Assembly (NCBI RefSeq): GCF_009184545.1
Contig: NZ_QJOW01000003.1
Coordinates: forward strand, 201,481 to 265,480
Direction of reading: 5' to 3'
DNA: 64,000 nt
Source: Halosegnis rubeus
Lineage (GTDB): Archaea; Halobacteriota; Halobacteria; Halobacteriales; Haloarculaceae
The notes beneath the pieces are model-generated. The model had not been told where the DNA came from. It saw only the letters and a program-made list of their open reading frames with translations, and did no database searches. Below, one piece after another: positions 24,679 to 32,896 of this stretch. The first letter of the stretch is position 1. Each line of letters begins with the position of its first letter. Position numbers and translations under genes: made by a program.

Positions 24679-26535
24679 ATGGTACAAATTGCCGTACTGG
24701 TCGTTGCCAGTCTGATAACGTTCTCGGTGGGATATCTCGGCTACTCCAGATATCTCGCCCAGTTCGTCGAACTCGACGACGAACAGGAGACGCCAGCGCA
24801 CAAATACGAGGACGGACAGGAGTACGTCCCCTCGAAGAAACCAGTTCTGTTGGGTCACCACTACTCCAGTATCGCCGGTGGTGCACCTATCGTCGGTCCG
24901 ATTACGGCGGGTGCAGCCTTCGGCTGGCTGCCCGCTATTCTCTGGATTGCCATCGGGAACCCACTGCTCGGGGCCGCACACGACTTCATGTCGCTGTCAT
25001 CGAGTGTGCGCCACGACGGCAAGTCGATTGGCTCCATCATCGGGGAGTACGTCGGCGACCGCGGGAAGGATATGCTCCTGTGGTTCGCGTTCCTGACCAT
25101 CATCCTCGTCATCGCGGTGTTCGCGTTCGTGGTCGCTGTCGTGTTCAACGCGTTCCCGTCGGCGGCGACCGCGAGCTTCATTTACCTCGCGCTCGCCATC
25201 GTGTTCGGCGTCTACTTGTACCAGCTGAATCTTCCGTTCCTGCCCGGAGCCGTCGCGTTCGTCGCGATGGTGTTCGGTGGAGTGTGGGTGGGACTGCAGT
25301 ACCCGATTGCGCTCGTCGGCACGGAGTCGACCGCCGCGGACACCATCGTCCTGCTCGGACAGGCCTCGGCGTGGGACTGGCTCCCGCTCGCGGGCAGTGG
25401 TGTCAACGTCGCAGCGTGGGTGCCGGTCATCGTCCTCTACGGCTTCGTCGCGAGCGTGCTCCCGGTGTGGGTGCTGCTCCAGCCGCGTGACTTCCTCACG
25501 TCGAGTCTCCTCTACACCGGTGTCGGGGGGATGCTGCTCGGTGCGATTCTCGCACCCATCCTCGGTTTCACGTCGGTCGACGTTTCGGTGCTCGGTAACA
25601 CACAGACGATTACCTCACTCGAAACCAGCTACCCCGCGTTCCGTGGTCTGACGAGCTCGCTCGGGCCGATTTTCCCGTTCCTGTTCGTCACCATCGCCTG
25701 CGGAACCATCTCCGGGTTCCACGCGCTCGTCTCCTCGGGGACGACCGCGAAACAGCTGGACAATGAGTCGGACGCTCGCGACATCGGCTACGGTGCGATG
25801 TTGGGCGAGGGTCTGCTCGCGACGACCGCGGTCGGTGCCTTCGCCGTCATCGGCTTCACTAACTTCCCGTCCGGCGCGGCCGGCGCGCTCGCCAACTTCC
25901 CGGCCGGTGGTGCGGCAATGCTGTCGATGTTCGGTCTGCCGGTCGCGGCCGGCTCGGCGTTCATCGGACTGGTCTTCGTCAGCTTCCTGCTGACCTCGAC
26001 TGACACTGCCGTCCGACTGGGCCGTTACATGATGGAAGAGATCGTCGAAGTGCCAGAGACGCGAACGCAGGAACTGGCGGTGAACCGGTACGTCACCTCC
26101 GGCGTGCTGCTTTGTCTTCCCGCGTACCTGCTCGTCGGCTCGGGCGCGTGGGAGAGCCTGTGGCCGCTGTTTGGCGCGGCGAACCAGACGCTCGCCGCGC
26201 TGGCGCTTCTGGCCGCGACGCTGTGGCTCGCCAACTGGGACGACTCCAAACAGCTCCTCTCGACCGGTCTCCCGATGGTGCTGATGATCGGCGTCACGAT
26301 GACGGCGCTGCTCACCCTCGGACTGTACCGGAACCCACTGGCGACGCTGGACGCGATCCAGAACCTCGGAGCAACCGGGGAGAACGCGACGACGATCTTC
26401 GACGTCATCTCGTACGGGCTCCAGAGCGTCCTCTCGTTGGTGCTCGCTGGACTGGCGGCTTCGCTCGCCTACATGGGGTACAAGAACATTAGCCGAGTCC
26501 GCGACAGCTACACCGGCGCGCCTGCCGACGACTGA
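24679..26535 (+). CDS. cstA: Carbon starvation protein CstA family transporter
   Basis: A 618-aa membrane protein with about 16 predicted helices. CstA-type wording is clear: GHHYSSIAGGAPIVGPITAG (residues about 59-78) and NPLLGAAHDFMSLSSSVRHDGKSIG in pieces. In E. coli, CstA-family members take up pyruvate or peptides when carbon is short; in haloarchaea the substrate is not established. A TATA-like GTTTATGTAG near 24640 and a short leader precede the ATG. A second ATG at 24664 is out of family register. Confidence 0.9.
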   Translation: MVQIAVLVVASLITFSVGYLGYSRYLAQFVELDDEQETPAHKYEDGQEYVPSKKPVLLGHHYSSIAGGAPIVGPITAGAAFGWLPAILWIAIGNPLLGAAHDFMSLSSSVRHDGKSIGSIIGEYVGDRGKDMLLWFAFLTIILVIAVFAFVVAVVFNAFPSAATASFIYLALAIVFGVYLYQLNLPFLPGAVAFVAMVFGGVWVGLQYPIALVGTESTAADTIVLLGQASAWDWLPLAGSGVNVAAWVPVIVLYGFVASVLPVWVLLQPRDFLTSSLLYTGVGGMLLGAILAPILGFTSVDVSVLGNTQTITSLETSYPAFRGLTSSLGPIFPFLFVTIACGTISGFHALVSSGTTAKQLDNESDARDIGYGAMLGEGLLATTAVGAFAVIGFTNFPSGAAGALANFPAGGAAMLSMFGLPVAAGSAFIGLVFVSFLLTSTDTAVRLGRYMMEEIVEVPETRTQELAVNRYVTSGVLLCLPAYLLVGSGAWESLWPLFGAANQTLAALALLAATLWLANWDDSKQLLSTGLPMVLMIGVTMTALLTLGLYRNPLATLDAIQNLGATGENATTIFDVISYGLQSVLSLVLAGLAASLAYMGYKNISRVRDSYTGAPADD

Positions 26536-26547
26536 CGACTCGCGCCG

Positions 26548-27135
26548 TTACTCTCGTTTTAACAGCCCGCGAATCCGCTCGATGAGCCGCGGCTCCGGGT
26601 CTGGGTCCGAGTCCGCCCACGGTGCGAACGCCCGCCACACGTCTGCCTCCTCGCTCGCGACGTACGACTCGACCTCGGGGGCGACGACGACCAGATTCAC
26701 CTCGTAGTGACCGTTGTAGCCGTACCGCAACAGCGTCCGGTCGCGGTACTGGTGGACGAACTCCCGGACCGACTCGGACACCTCTGGTACGACGAACACG
26801 AAGGTGAAGTCTGTGCTCCGGTGTGTCTCGTCGACCGTAATCCAGTCGCCCGTCTCCGCGAGCTCGTGGCCCAACTCGATTGCCGACTCGATGTCGTCCA
26901 TCGACACTGACTCGCGCCGGGTCGCAAACAGGTGTTCGTTGACGTTCTGGTTGGCGTAGTTAATCGACTCGTGGAGGAACTGCTTGCGGCTCTGGATGCG
27001 GAGCCGGCCGTACAGCTCGAACCGCTGACCGCCCGCCCGCTCACCGCGCTCGAGGTCGTAGTTGTAGACGAGCCGATTGGCAACGTCGTCGAGATACTCG
27101 TCGTCGAACGTCGGACGCTCTGGCCCCTCGCTCAT
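26548..27135 (-). CDS. Conserved haloarchaeal protein of unknown function, 195 aa
   Basis: A soluble acidic protein starting MSEGPERPTFDDEYLDDVANRLVYN. The middle (residues about 55-150) alternates strands and helices and contains SRKQFLHESINYANQNVNEHLF and RSTDFTFVFVVPEVSESVREFV. A C-terminal helix RLIERIRGLLKRE ends it. I recognise no domain. It overlaps the upstream cupin gene by four bases (27132-27135, ATGA), so both belong to one transcript. Its promoter would lie before the cupin. Confidence 0.65.
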   Translation of the reverse strand: MSEGPERPTFDDEYLDDVANRLVYNYDLERGERAGGQRFELYGRLRIQSRKQFLHESINYANQNVNEHLFATRRESVSMDDIESAIELGHELAETGDWITVDETHRSTDFTFVFVVPEVSESVREFVHQYRDRTLLRYGYNGHYEVNLVVVAPEVESYVASEEADVWRAFAPWADSDPDPEPRLIERIRGLLKRE

Positions 27136-27506
27136 GACTCGTCGGGGTCGTGCGGGTGAACGTCGTCGACGGCGGGAGCACCGACGACGAAGGCGGTCGT
27201 CGCCTCACCGTCCTCGGGGACGAAGGCGAACTGCGGGCTTTCCGGCTCACAGACGAACGCGTCGCCGGCGGGGACGGCGAACTCACCCTCGGACGTTTCG
27301 ACGTGGAGCCGTCCCTCGACGACGTAGAACACCTCCTCCTGCTCGTCGTGGTAGTGGTACGCGAGGGGAATTTCCTCGCCGGGTTCGACCTCGTACACGT
27401 GTGCCGCCAGCCGTTCGAGTCCGGTGGCCCCGCTCACTGAGCGCTGTGTGGACGGCCGGTCGGGTTCGGGGTCGATATCGTCGACGGCGACGTGGTGGTA
27501 TCCCAT
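27132..27506 (-). CDS. Cupin-domain protein
   Basis: A 124-aa small cupin. Motif 1 reads LAYHYHDEQEEVFYVVEGRLHVE (about residues 47-69, in two pieces), giving the His-His-Glu metal set; motif 2 is PAGDAFVCEPESPQFAFV (about 78-95), where the usual motif-2 His is replaced. Such proteins bind a metal and a small ligand; the function is unknown. First gene of a two-gene operon with the overlapping 195-aa protein. MGYHHVAVDDIDPE is the start. Confidence 0.8.
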   Translation of the reverse strand: MGYHHVAVDDIDPEPDRPSTQRSVSGATGLERLAAHVYEVEPGEEIPLAYHYHDEQEEVFYVVEGRLHVETSEGEFAVPAGDAFVCEPESPQFAFVPEDGEATTAFVVGAPAVDDVHPHDPDES

Positions 27507-27578
27507 ACGCTCGCTGTGTCGTGCATGGTCAAAACACCCACGACAAGACCTAACTAACTGGAGGCGAATCCCATCGGT

Positions 27579-27779
27579 ATGGGTGGTAAGAAGGTGGAAT
27601 CGTGTGGTCGGTGCGCGATGAGCACGACGAGTGACCTGCTCGATGACCCGACCGACCCGTACGAGGGTGGTATCGAGGTGGACGAGCAGGCGGCCCGGCG
27701 GGTGTCGCCGGCGGCGTGGCTCGAAGGCGTCAAGAACCGACTCGACGCGTGGGCGACCCGCGTCACCTACGGTCGGTAG
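27579..27779 (+). CDS. Small acidic protein, unknown function
   Basis: A 66-aa open frame: MGGKKVESCGRCAMSTTSDLL, then an acidic stretch and SPAAWLEGVKNRLDAWATRVTYGR. CGRC could bind metal. An internal ATG at 27618 is an alternative start giving MSTTSDLLDD. It sits 39 bases before the next gene on the same strand. The codon use looks like a real haloarchaeal gene, but I cannot match it to a family. Confidence 0.5.
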   Translation: MGGKKVESCGRCAMSTTSDLLDDPTDPYEGGIEVDEQAARRVSPAAWLEGVKNRLDAWATRVTYGR

Positions 27780-27817
27780 CGCGAAAGGTTATTTTTCCGG
27801 ACCCTGTAACACTGATA

Positions 27818-28516
27818 ATGGAGGAGAGTGTCGCCGGCTTCAAGCAGCGCGGCTCGTGGGGCGATATCGTCGAACACGGCGAGCGCGTGACGCGTGCCCT
27901 GCGGGAGTTACTCGACGACGAGAACGACGCACTCAACGAGTGGAACGAGTGGCGACCGAAACAGCACGAACGGCTCGACGAGGACGTCAACGAGAAGACG
28001 GCAAAACAGGCGAGCGTCGGGGAGGGGGCCGGCGAGCGCGAGGGGGTCGAACCTGATGAGGACGTGAAAGCCGCCGGCGACAAGCTCGCTGACTCCTACG
28101 AGCGGCTCGACGAGCCGGACGACGCGCTCGACCGGTGGCGCGAGTCGGTCGGTCACCTCGCGCGGGCGGCCGATTCGGCCGGTCGGAAGGCGCTGCGCAA
28201 GGTGGAGGGGGCGGTGTACAAGAACGTCATGACTCAGATTGCGCCCTACTACTTCGACAACGACCTCGTGAGTGCGAACGTCATGCGACACGACACAGCC
28301 GACTACGCGCTCGAAATCAACATCAACGATGACGACCTGAAGATCCGCGTCTCGAACAAGCTGGCCGACTACGAGCAGTCGGTCGACCGCTGGCACGTCG
28401 ACACGGAGAAGGTGACCGAGACCGCGGAGGCCGCCGAGGGCGTCGAGACGCCCGAAGAACAGGACACCGGCGACGAGGGCGTCACTCAGGGACAGTCACA
28501 CCCCACGACCAACTGA
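27818..28516 (+). CDS. Conserved haloarchaeal protein (DUF5828-like)
   Basis: A 232-aa protein beginning EESVAGFKQRGSWGDIVEHGERV, which agrees with my recollection of DUF5828; the DUF number is from memory. It has a helical acidic middle (residues about 55-125) and a strand-rich segment DYALEININDDDLKIRVSNKLADYEQ in pieces near 160-190, then a charged Gln/Thr-rich tail. No membrane segment. Its end overlaps the convergent MFS gene by 21 bases, so transcripts probably overlap. A TATA-like AGGTTATTTTTCC lies about 30 bases ahead. Confidence 0.68.
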   Translation: MEESVAGFKQRGSWGDIVEHGERVTRALRELLDDENDALNEWNEWRPKQHERLDEDVNEKTAKQASVGEGAGEREGVEPDEDVKAAGDKLADSYERLDEPDDALDRWRESVGHLARAADSAGRKALRKVEGAVYKNVMTQIAPYYFDNDLVSANVMRHDTADYALEININDDDLKIRVSNKLADYEQSVDRWHVDTEKVTETAEAAEGVETPEEQDTGDEGVTQGQSHPTTN

Positions 28517-29674
28517 GCGTCTGACCGCCGCCAACACGATTACTAACAGCCCGGCACAGCCAGCGAGCAACAGCCATCCCGCGGCGTAGCCGGCGGTGTC
28601 GGCGAGATAGCCGAACGCCGGCGGGAAGAGCAGACCGCCGACGTTGATGGCTGTCTGGCCACCGGCGCTCGCTGCACCGACTTCGTTTCGGGGAACGAGC
28701 GCGGTGAGACAGGAATAGTAGACGCCCGTCGAGCCGAGGATGGAGACGCCAAGCACCAACAGCGCCGCCAGCGCGACCGACTGTGGCACTGCACCGACTC
28801 CGAGAAGCGTGAACGCGCCCGTCGCGACGACCGCCTGTCCGCCGGTGACCGTCGCTGCAGCCCGTGCTCCGCCGCCCAGTCGGTCGGCCAGCGAACCGGC
28901 ACCGAGCCGTCCCGCACTGCCGGCCGCCTGCACCGCCGCGAGGACGATGCCGGCCGCGACCGGCGAGAGACCGAGCAGCTCGTCGGCGTACAGGAGGGTG
29001 TAGCCGACGGTCGTGAAGATGGTCGCGCCGACGAACAGGCCGGCGAGGACGACGAGCACGTACGCGCGATTCTGTCCGAACGACTGCACGTCGGGGAGCG
29101 TCCACTCGCCGCTCCCGCTGGTTCCCTCATAGCCGACGGCGAAGACGAGCGCGTACCCTCCGGCGAGCACGGCAATCACACCGAAGCCCCATCGCCACGT
29201 CGCGACGGCGGCTACCCCGGCGACGAGCAGTGACGCTGCACCCGACCCGGCGGTCACGCCGACCTGCTTGAGACCCATCGCCGAACTTTCCTTCCCGGAC
29301 GGCGCACTCGATAGAATCGCCCGGTTCGAGGCGGGCATTCCAGGCGCATACGAGACGCCCAAGAGGAAGGCGGCGGCGAACAACACGAGCGGCGTGGGCG
29401 CGAGTCCGATGAGCGCGACCGAGACCGCCAGCACGCCGACCGCGACCAGCATGACGCGGCGCTCGCCGAACCCGTCGACGGCCGCGCCGCTGGGGAAGAG
29501 ATTCAGCGTGTAGCCGAGCGTCGCCACCGCGGTCAACACGCCGATGAGGGTGCGCGAAAGCCCGAACTCGCCGCGGAAGTAGGTGGTCGCGGAAAAGAGT
29601 GCGTAGTAACACAGCGAGACGGCCGCCTGCCAGCCGGCGACGACGGCGACGGTTCGCCAACTCCGAGTTGTCAC
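28496..29674 (-). CDS. MFS transporter
   Basis: A 392-aa major facilitator with 12 predicted helices in two halves. It begins WQAAVSLCYYALFSATTYFRGEFG, and loop 2-3 contains PSGAAVDGFGERRVM, the GxxxDRxGRR-like motif in a variant form. Substrate unknown; wording resembles oxalate/formate antiporter-like and YNFM-like families. It overlaps the convergent 232-aa gene by 21 bases. Confidence 0.85.
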   Translation of the reverse strand: MTTRSWRTVAVVAGWQAAVSLCYYALFSATTYFRGEFGLSRTLIGVLTAVATLGYTLNLFPSGAAVDGFGERRVMLVAVGVLAVSVALIGLAPTPLVLFAAAFLLGVSYAPGMPASNRAILSSAPSGKESSAMGLKQVGVTAGSGAASLLVAGVAAVATWRWGFGVIAVLAGGYALVFAVGYEGTSGSGEWTLPDVQSFGQNRAYVLVVLAGLFVGATIFTTVGYTLLYADELLGLSPVAAGIVLAAVQAAGSAGRLGAGSLADRLGGGARAAATVTGGQAVVATGAFTLLGVGAVPQSVALAALLVLGVSILGSTGVYYSCLTALVPRNEVGAASAGGQTAINVGGLLFPPAFGYLADTAGYAAGWLLLAGCAGLLVIVLAAVRRSVGRGV

Positions 29675-29722
29675 TACGGCTGATTCACGACGGCGGGGTT
29701 AAAATCAAGCGACGGCGGCAGG

Positions 29723-30448
29723 CTACTCCTCGACTGCGTCCACCACGTCGCGTGCGAGCGCCTCGAAACTCGCCGTCGCCGGCACCACGTCCACGTCGAA
29801 GCCGGCCTCGCGGGCGGCCTCGCGGGTCGGCTCGCCGATACAGCCGACGACCGCCTCACCGAGGGCCGCACGGACGGTCTCGTGGCTCGCGGTTTCGGCG
29901 GCCGCATCGAGGAAGAACTCCACCGTGAGCGGCGAGGTGAAGGCGACGCCAGCGAGGTCGCCGTCGGCGGCCAACCGCGCGGAACGACCGCTCTCCTCGG
30001 GTCGGGTCAGCCGGTACAGCGTCGTTTCGTGGACGTACCCTCCGGCGTCGGTCAGCCCGTCGGGCAACACCTCGCTGCCGTGGTCGGAGCGCGCGATTTC
30101 GACCCGCTTGCCGTCCACCTCGTCGGCCAACTGCTCGACCAACCCGGCCGAGGAGAACTCCTCCGGGACGACATCGACCGCGTAGCCGGCTTCGCGCAAG
30201 GCGTCGGCGGTGGTCGAGCCGATTGCACACAGCGTCGTCTCGGCCTGCCAGTCGTGGTCAGAGAGGATGCCGACGCCCGTCGTGGAGGTGACGATCGTGT
30301 AGTCGGCGTCCGTGCGCGCGACCGCACCCGTCGGCTCCGTCGTCAACATCGGGTCCGCGACCGGCTCGACGCCAAGCTCTCCCAACAGCGCACTCGCCGT
30401 CTCGATTCGCTCTCCTGCCGGCCGGAACACCGCAACCTTTGGTTTCAT
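29723..30448 (-). CDS. hemD: Uroporphyrinogen-III synthase
   Basis: A 241-aa enzyme that closes and inverts ring D of hydroxymethylbilane. Sequence conservation is typically low; support comes from the two-domain Rossmann-like layout (residues about 3-110 and 120-235), VAFTSPLTVEFFLDAA (about 168-183) and CIGEPTREAAREAGFDVDVVP near the end in pieces, and from its place at the end of the hemC-cobA-hemD operon. The gap to cobA is 15 bp. Start: MKPKVAVFRPAGERIE. Confidence 0.9.
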   Translation of the reverse strand: MKPKVAVFRPAGERIETASALLGELGVEPVADPMLTTEPTGAVARTDADYTIVTSTTGVGILSDHDWQAETTLCAIGSTTADALREAGYAVDVVPEEFSSAGLVEQLADEVDGKRVEIARSDHGSEVLPDGLTDAGGYVHETTLYRLTRPEESGRSARLAADGDLAGVAFTSPLTVEFFLDAAAETASHETVRAALGEAVVGCIGEPTREAAREAGFDVDVVPATASFEALARDVVDAVEE

Positions 30449-30463
30449 ATCGTAGTATGTGAT

Positions 30464-31216
30464 TTATCGCTCGTACGGGCTGTCGAGAAACGCCCGGACT
30501 TTCTCGCGTGTCGCCGCCACGGGACCGATGACGGTCACCGCGGGGGGTTCGATTCCCGCCTCGTCGCGCACGCCGACGATGGTGTCGAGCGTCCCTACCA
30601 CGACCCGCTGGTCGGGCCAGGTACCCTCCTCGACGAGCGCGACGGGCGTCTCGGAGTCCATCCCCGCCTCCCGCAACACCGCAGTGTAGTCGGGGAGTTT
30701 GCCGACGCCCATGTAGACGACGATGGTGCCGCCGGTCGCCGCCAGCGCCGGCCAGTCGACCGCCGACTCCTCCTTCGTCGGGTCCTCGTGGCCCGTGACG
30801 AAGGAGACACTGGAGGTGTGGTCGCGGTGCGTGACCGGGATTCCGGCGACGCCGGGACCGGCAACGCCCGCAGTCACGCCCGGCACGACCTCGAACTCGA
30901 CGCCGTGGTCGGCGAGGTACTCCATCTCCTCTCCGCCTCTGCCGAAGACGAAGGGGTCACCGCCCTTCAGCCGGACGACGGTTTTCCCCTCCTTCGCGAG
31001 TTCGACCAGCCGCTCGTTCGTGTACTGCTGGGAGGTGCGTTCCCCGCCGGCGCGCTTCCCGACGTCTTCGGCGCGCTCCTCGTCGACGAGTTCGAGTGAC
31101 GGGCCCGGAAGCTTGTCGTGCAATACTACGTCTGCCTCCTGAATCAGCCGGTACGCCTTCCGAGTGAGCAGTTCCGGGTCGCCGGGACCGCTCCCGACGA
31201 GATACACCTTACTCAT
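30464..31216 (-). CDS. cobA: Uroporphyrinogen-III C-methyltransferase (SUMT)
   Basis: A 250-aa SAM-dependent enzyme making precorrin-2, the branch to siroheme, cobalamin and, in archaea, haem by the siroheme (Ahb) route. Motifs: VYLVGSGPGDPELLTRKA (residues 3-20), VVRLKGGDPFVFGRGGEEM in pieces (about 80-98), and GIPVTHRDHTSSVSFVTGH. The ATG at 31216 overlaps the hemC end by eight bases; an upstream in-frame start lies inside hemC and lacks homology. Order hemC-cobA-hemD puts the methyltransferase between the two steps that make its substrate. Confidence 0.94.
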   Translation of the reverse strand: MSKVYLVGSGPGDPELLTRKAYRLIQEADVVLHDKLPGPSLELVDEERAEDVGKRAGGERTSQQYTNERLVELAKEGKTVVRLKGGDPFVFGRGGEEMEYLADHGVEFEVVPGVTAGVAGPGVAGIPVTHRDHTSSVSFVTGHEDPTKEESAVDWPALAATGGTIVVYMGVGKLPDYTAVLREAGMDSETPVALVEEGTWPDQRVVVGTLDTIVGVRDEAGIEPPAVTVIGPVAATREKVRAFLDSPYER

Positions 31217-32258
31217 GGTTCTCGCGGGCCGTCTCCACCAGTTCGTCTGCGCCGCGGTCGATGAGTTCCTCCGCCAGCCGAACGGCCCCGCGGCCGTGGG
31301 TCGCGATGGGGATGTCACGGCTCGTCTGTATCGACTCCTCGCCGTCGACCGAGAGCACCCGCGCCACCGTGTGGACGTACTGACCGCGAACGACGGCGTA
31401 GACGCCGATTGGCGCGATACAGCCGCCGTTTAGCTCGGCCAGAATCGTCCGCTCGACGGTCGTCTCTACCCGCGTCCGGGGGTGGTCGATACCGGTGAGC
31501 AGTTCGGCCATCTCGCCGTCGGGGGCGGTCACGGCAATCGCGCCCTGTCCAGCCGCGGGGACGAACCTCTCGGGGTCGAACCGCCCGAAGGCGACGTGGT
31601 GGAGCAGCCCGGAGCGTTCGAGTCCCGCCTCCGCCATCACCAGCGCGTCGTACTCGGTGTCCACGTCGCGTTCGAGCGCCCGCTGTTCGATCGGCGAGCG
31701 GTCTTCGAACCACTCGTCGACCGCGCCCTGACCCAGCTCGCCGTTCTCGACTTTCTCGACCCGGCGCTCGTGTTCACGCTGGAGCGAGGGTGCAAGCAGC
31801 TTCTCGATGCGCGTGTCGACGTTGCCGCGAATCGGCTCCACGTTCACGTCGTCCCGCTGTGCGTTCAGCTGTGCGGTTCGTCGCAGGCTTCCGGTTCCAA
31901 TCGTCGCCCCGTCGGGCAGTTCATCGAAGCTCGCCCCGTCGGGCGTGACGAGCACGTCGCCCGCCGGTCCCCGTTCGAGGACGGCCCCGACGACGAGGTT
32001 CTCCGGGAACTCCGTCGGCATGTCCTTCATCGAGTGGACGGCCGCGTCGAGTTCGCCTGCGAGCACCTGTTCGTCGAGTGTGCGCACGAACGCGCCCGTC
32101 TTGCCGAGTCGGTGGAGCAGTTCGTCCTGAATCTGGTCTCCTTTGGTCTCCACCTCGACCAACTCGACCGACCGCCGTCGGTTCGAGAGCCGGTCTTTCA
32201 CCGTCCCCGCCTGTCGTACCGCCAACTCGGAGCCGCGAGTGGCGAGCCGTATGTCCAT
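31209..32258 (-). CDS. hemC: Hydroxymethylbilane synthase (porphobilinogen deaminase)
   Basis: A 349-aa enzyme joining four porphobilinogens. It begins DIRLATRGSELAVRQAG; the active-site Asp lies in the HSMKDMPTE loop (about residues 75-83), and the dipyrromethane cofactor Cys is in AELNGGCIAPIGVYA (about 255-269). Length is a little above the bacterial norm, with an acidic middle insertion EKVENGELGQGAVDEWFEDR in pieces. First gene of the operon, with a TATA-like box read on the minus strand near 32303-32312, about 45 bases upstream. Confidence 0.94.
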   Translation of the reverse strand: MDIRLATRGSELAVRQAGTVKDRLSNRRRSVELVEVETKGDQIQDELLHRLGKTGAFVRTLDEQVLAGELDAAVHSMKDMPTEFPENLVVGAVLERGPAGDVLVTPDGASFDELPDGATIGTGSLRRTAQLNAQRDDVNVEPIRGNVDTRIEKLLAPSLQREHERRVEKVENGELGQGAVDEWFEDRSPIEQRALERDVDTEYDALVMAEAGLERSGLLHHVAFGRFDPERFVPAAGQGAIAVTAPDGEMAELLTGIDHPRTRVETTVERTILAELNGGCIAPIGVYAVVRGQYVHTVARVLSVDGEESIQTSRDIPIATHGRGAVRLAEELIDRGADELVETARENHE

Positions 32259-32433
32259 ACCCCGAGTGGGTGGCCGACGCTCAAACCCCCTTCGGCTCTC
32301 GGAGGATAAATCTCATGTCGCGATACCAAAATCCGCGACACTCCCACGCTGACAGGTGTGGTGCAGTGACGTATCGGCGGTCGGGGTCGCCGCCACGGGA
32401 GTGCTTTTTACGTTGTAGCACCTACTCGACTGT

Positions 32434-32691
32434 ATGACACTTGAACTGTACGAACTAGAAGGCTGTCCGTACTGTGCGAAGGTAATCGACAAACTGGACG
32501 CACTCGACTTGGAGTACGAGTCACACATGGTTCCGCGCTCGCACGACGAGCGCACCGAGGTGAAGGGGGTTAGCGGCCAGACCGGCGTGCCCGTACTCGT
32601 CGACCCCGAACACGATGTCGAGGGGATGCCGGAGAGCGACGACATCGTCGCATATCTGGAGGAGACGTACGGCGCGAACGCCAGCGCCTGA
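32434..32691 (+). CDS. Glutaredoxin-like protein
   Basis: An 85-aa thioredoxin-fold protein. The redox motif CPYC is at residues 11-14 (LYELEGCPYCAKVIDKL), the cis-Pro loop TGVPVLVDPEHD around 50-61, and the C-terminal helix DIVAYLEETYG. In haloarchaea, which use gamma-glutamylcysteine rather than glutathione, such proteins probably act with that thiol. A CTTTTTACG TATA-like box lies about 27 bases before the start, giving a leaderless transcript. Confidence 0.88.
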   Translation: MTLELYELEGCPYCAKVIDKLDALDLEYESHMVPRSHDERTEVKGVSGQTGVPVLVDPEHDVEGMPESDDIVAYLEETYGANASA

Positions 32692-32730
32692 GCCGACACG
32701 TCGCCGAGACCTCCACTCCGGTGGCCCCAA

Positions 32731-32850
32731 GAATTAACACGGAGTAGTCCTCCGGACGAATGCGAGCGGGACTCGTGAGGCGGCAGTCGCCTGAACTGGC
32801 CGTCTCCCAACTTCGCTTTCTTTGACGGGAACGTCCGCTCACGAGCCACG
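32731..32850 (+). ncRNA. Candidate small RNA between glutaredoxin and hemL
   Basis: In the 205-bp gap between two convergent genes, GAATTAAC (32731-32738) resembles a TATA box. Downstream, AGGCG (32778-32782) pairs with CGCCT (32788-32792), CTCGTGAG (32772-32779) is the exact reverse complement of CTCACGAG (32838-32845), and GACG/CGTC forms a small stem near 32824-32835. GAGCGG (32764-32769) can instead pair with CCGCTC (32835-32840), so two competing folds exist. No coding frame fits. Evidence is base pairing only; boundaries are approximate. Confidence 0.22.
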
Positions 32851-32896
32851 TCTGAGTTGTGGTCTCGGGTCGACCCTCCGCCGGTCGGTGCTTCCC

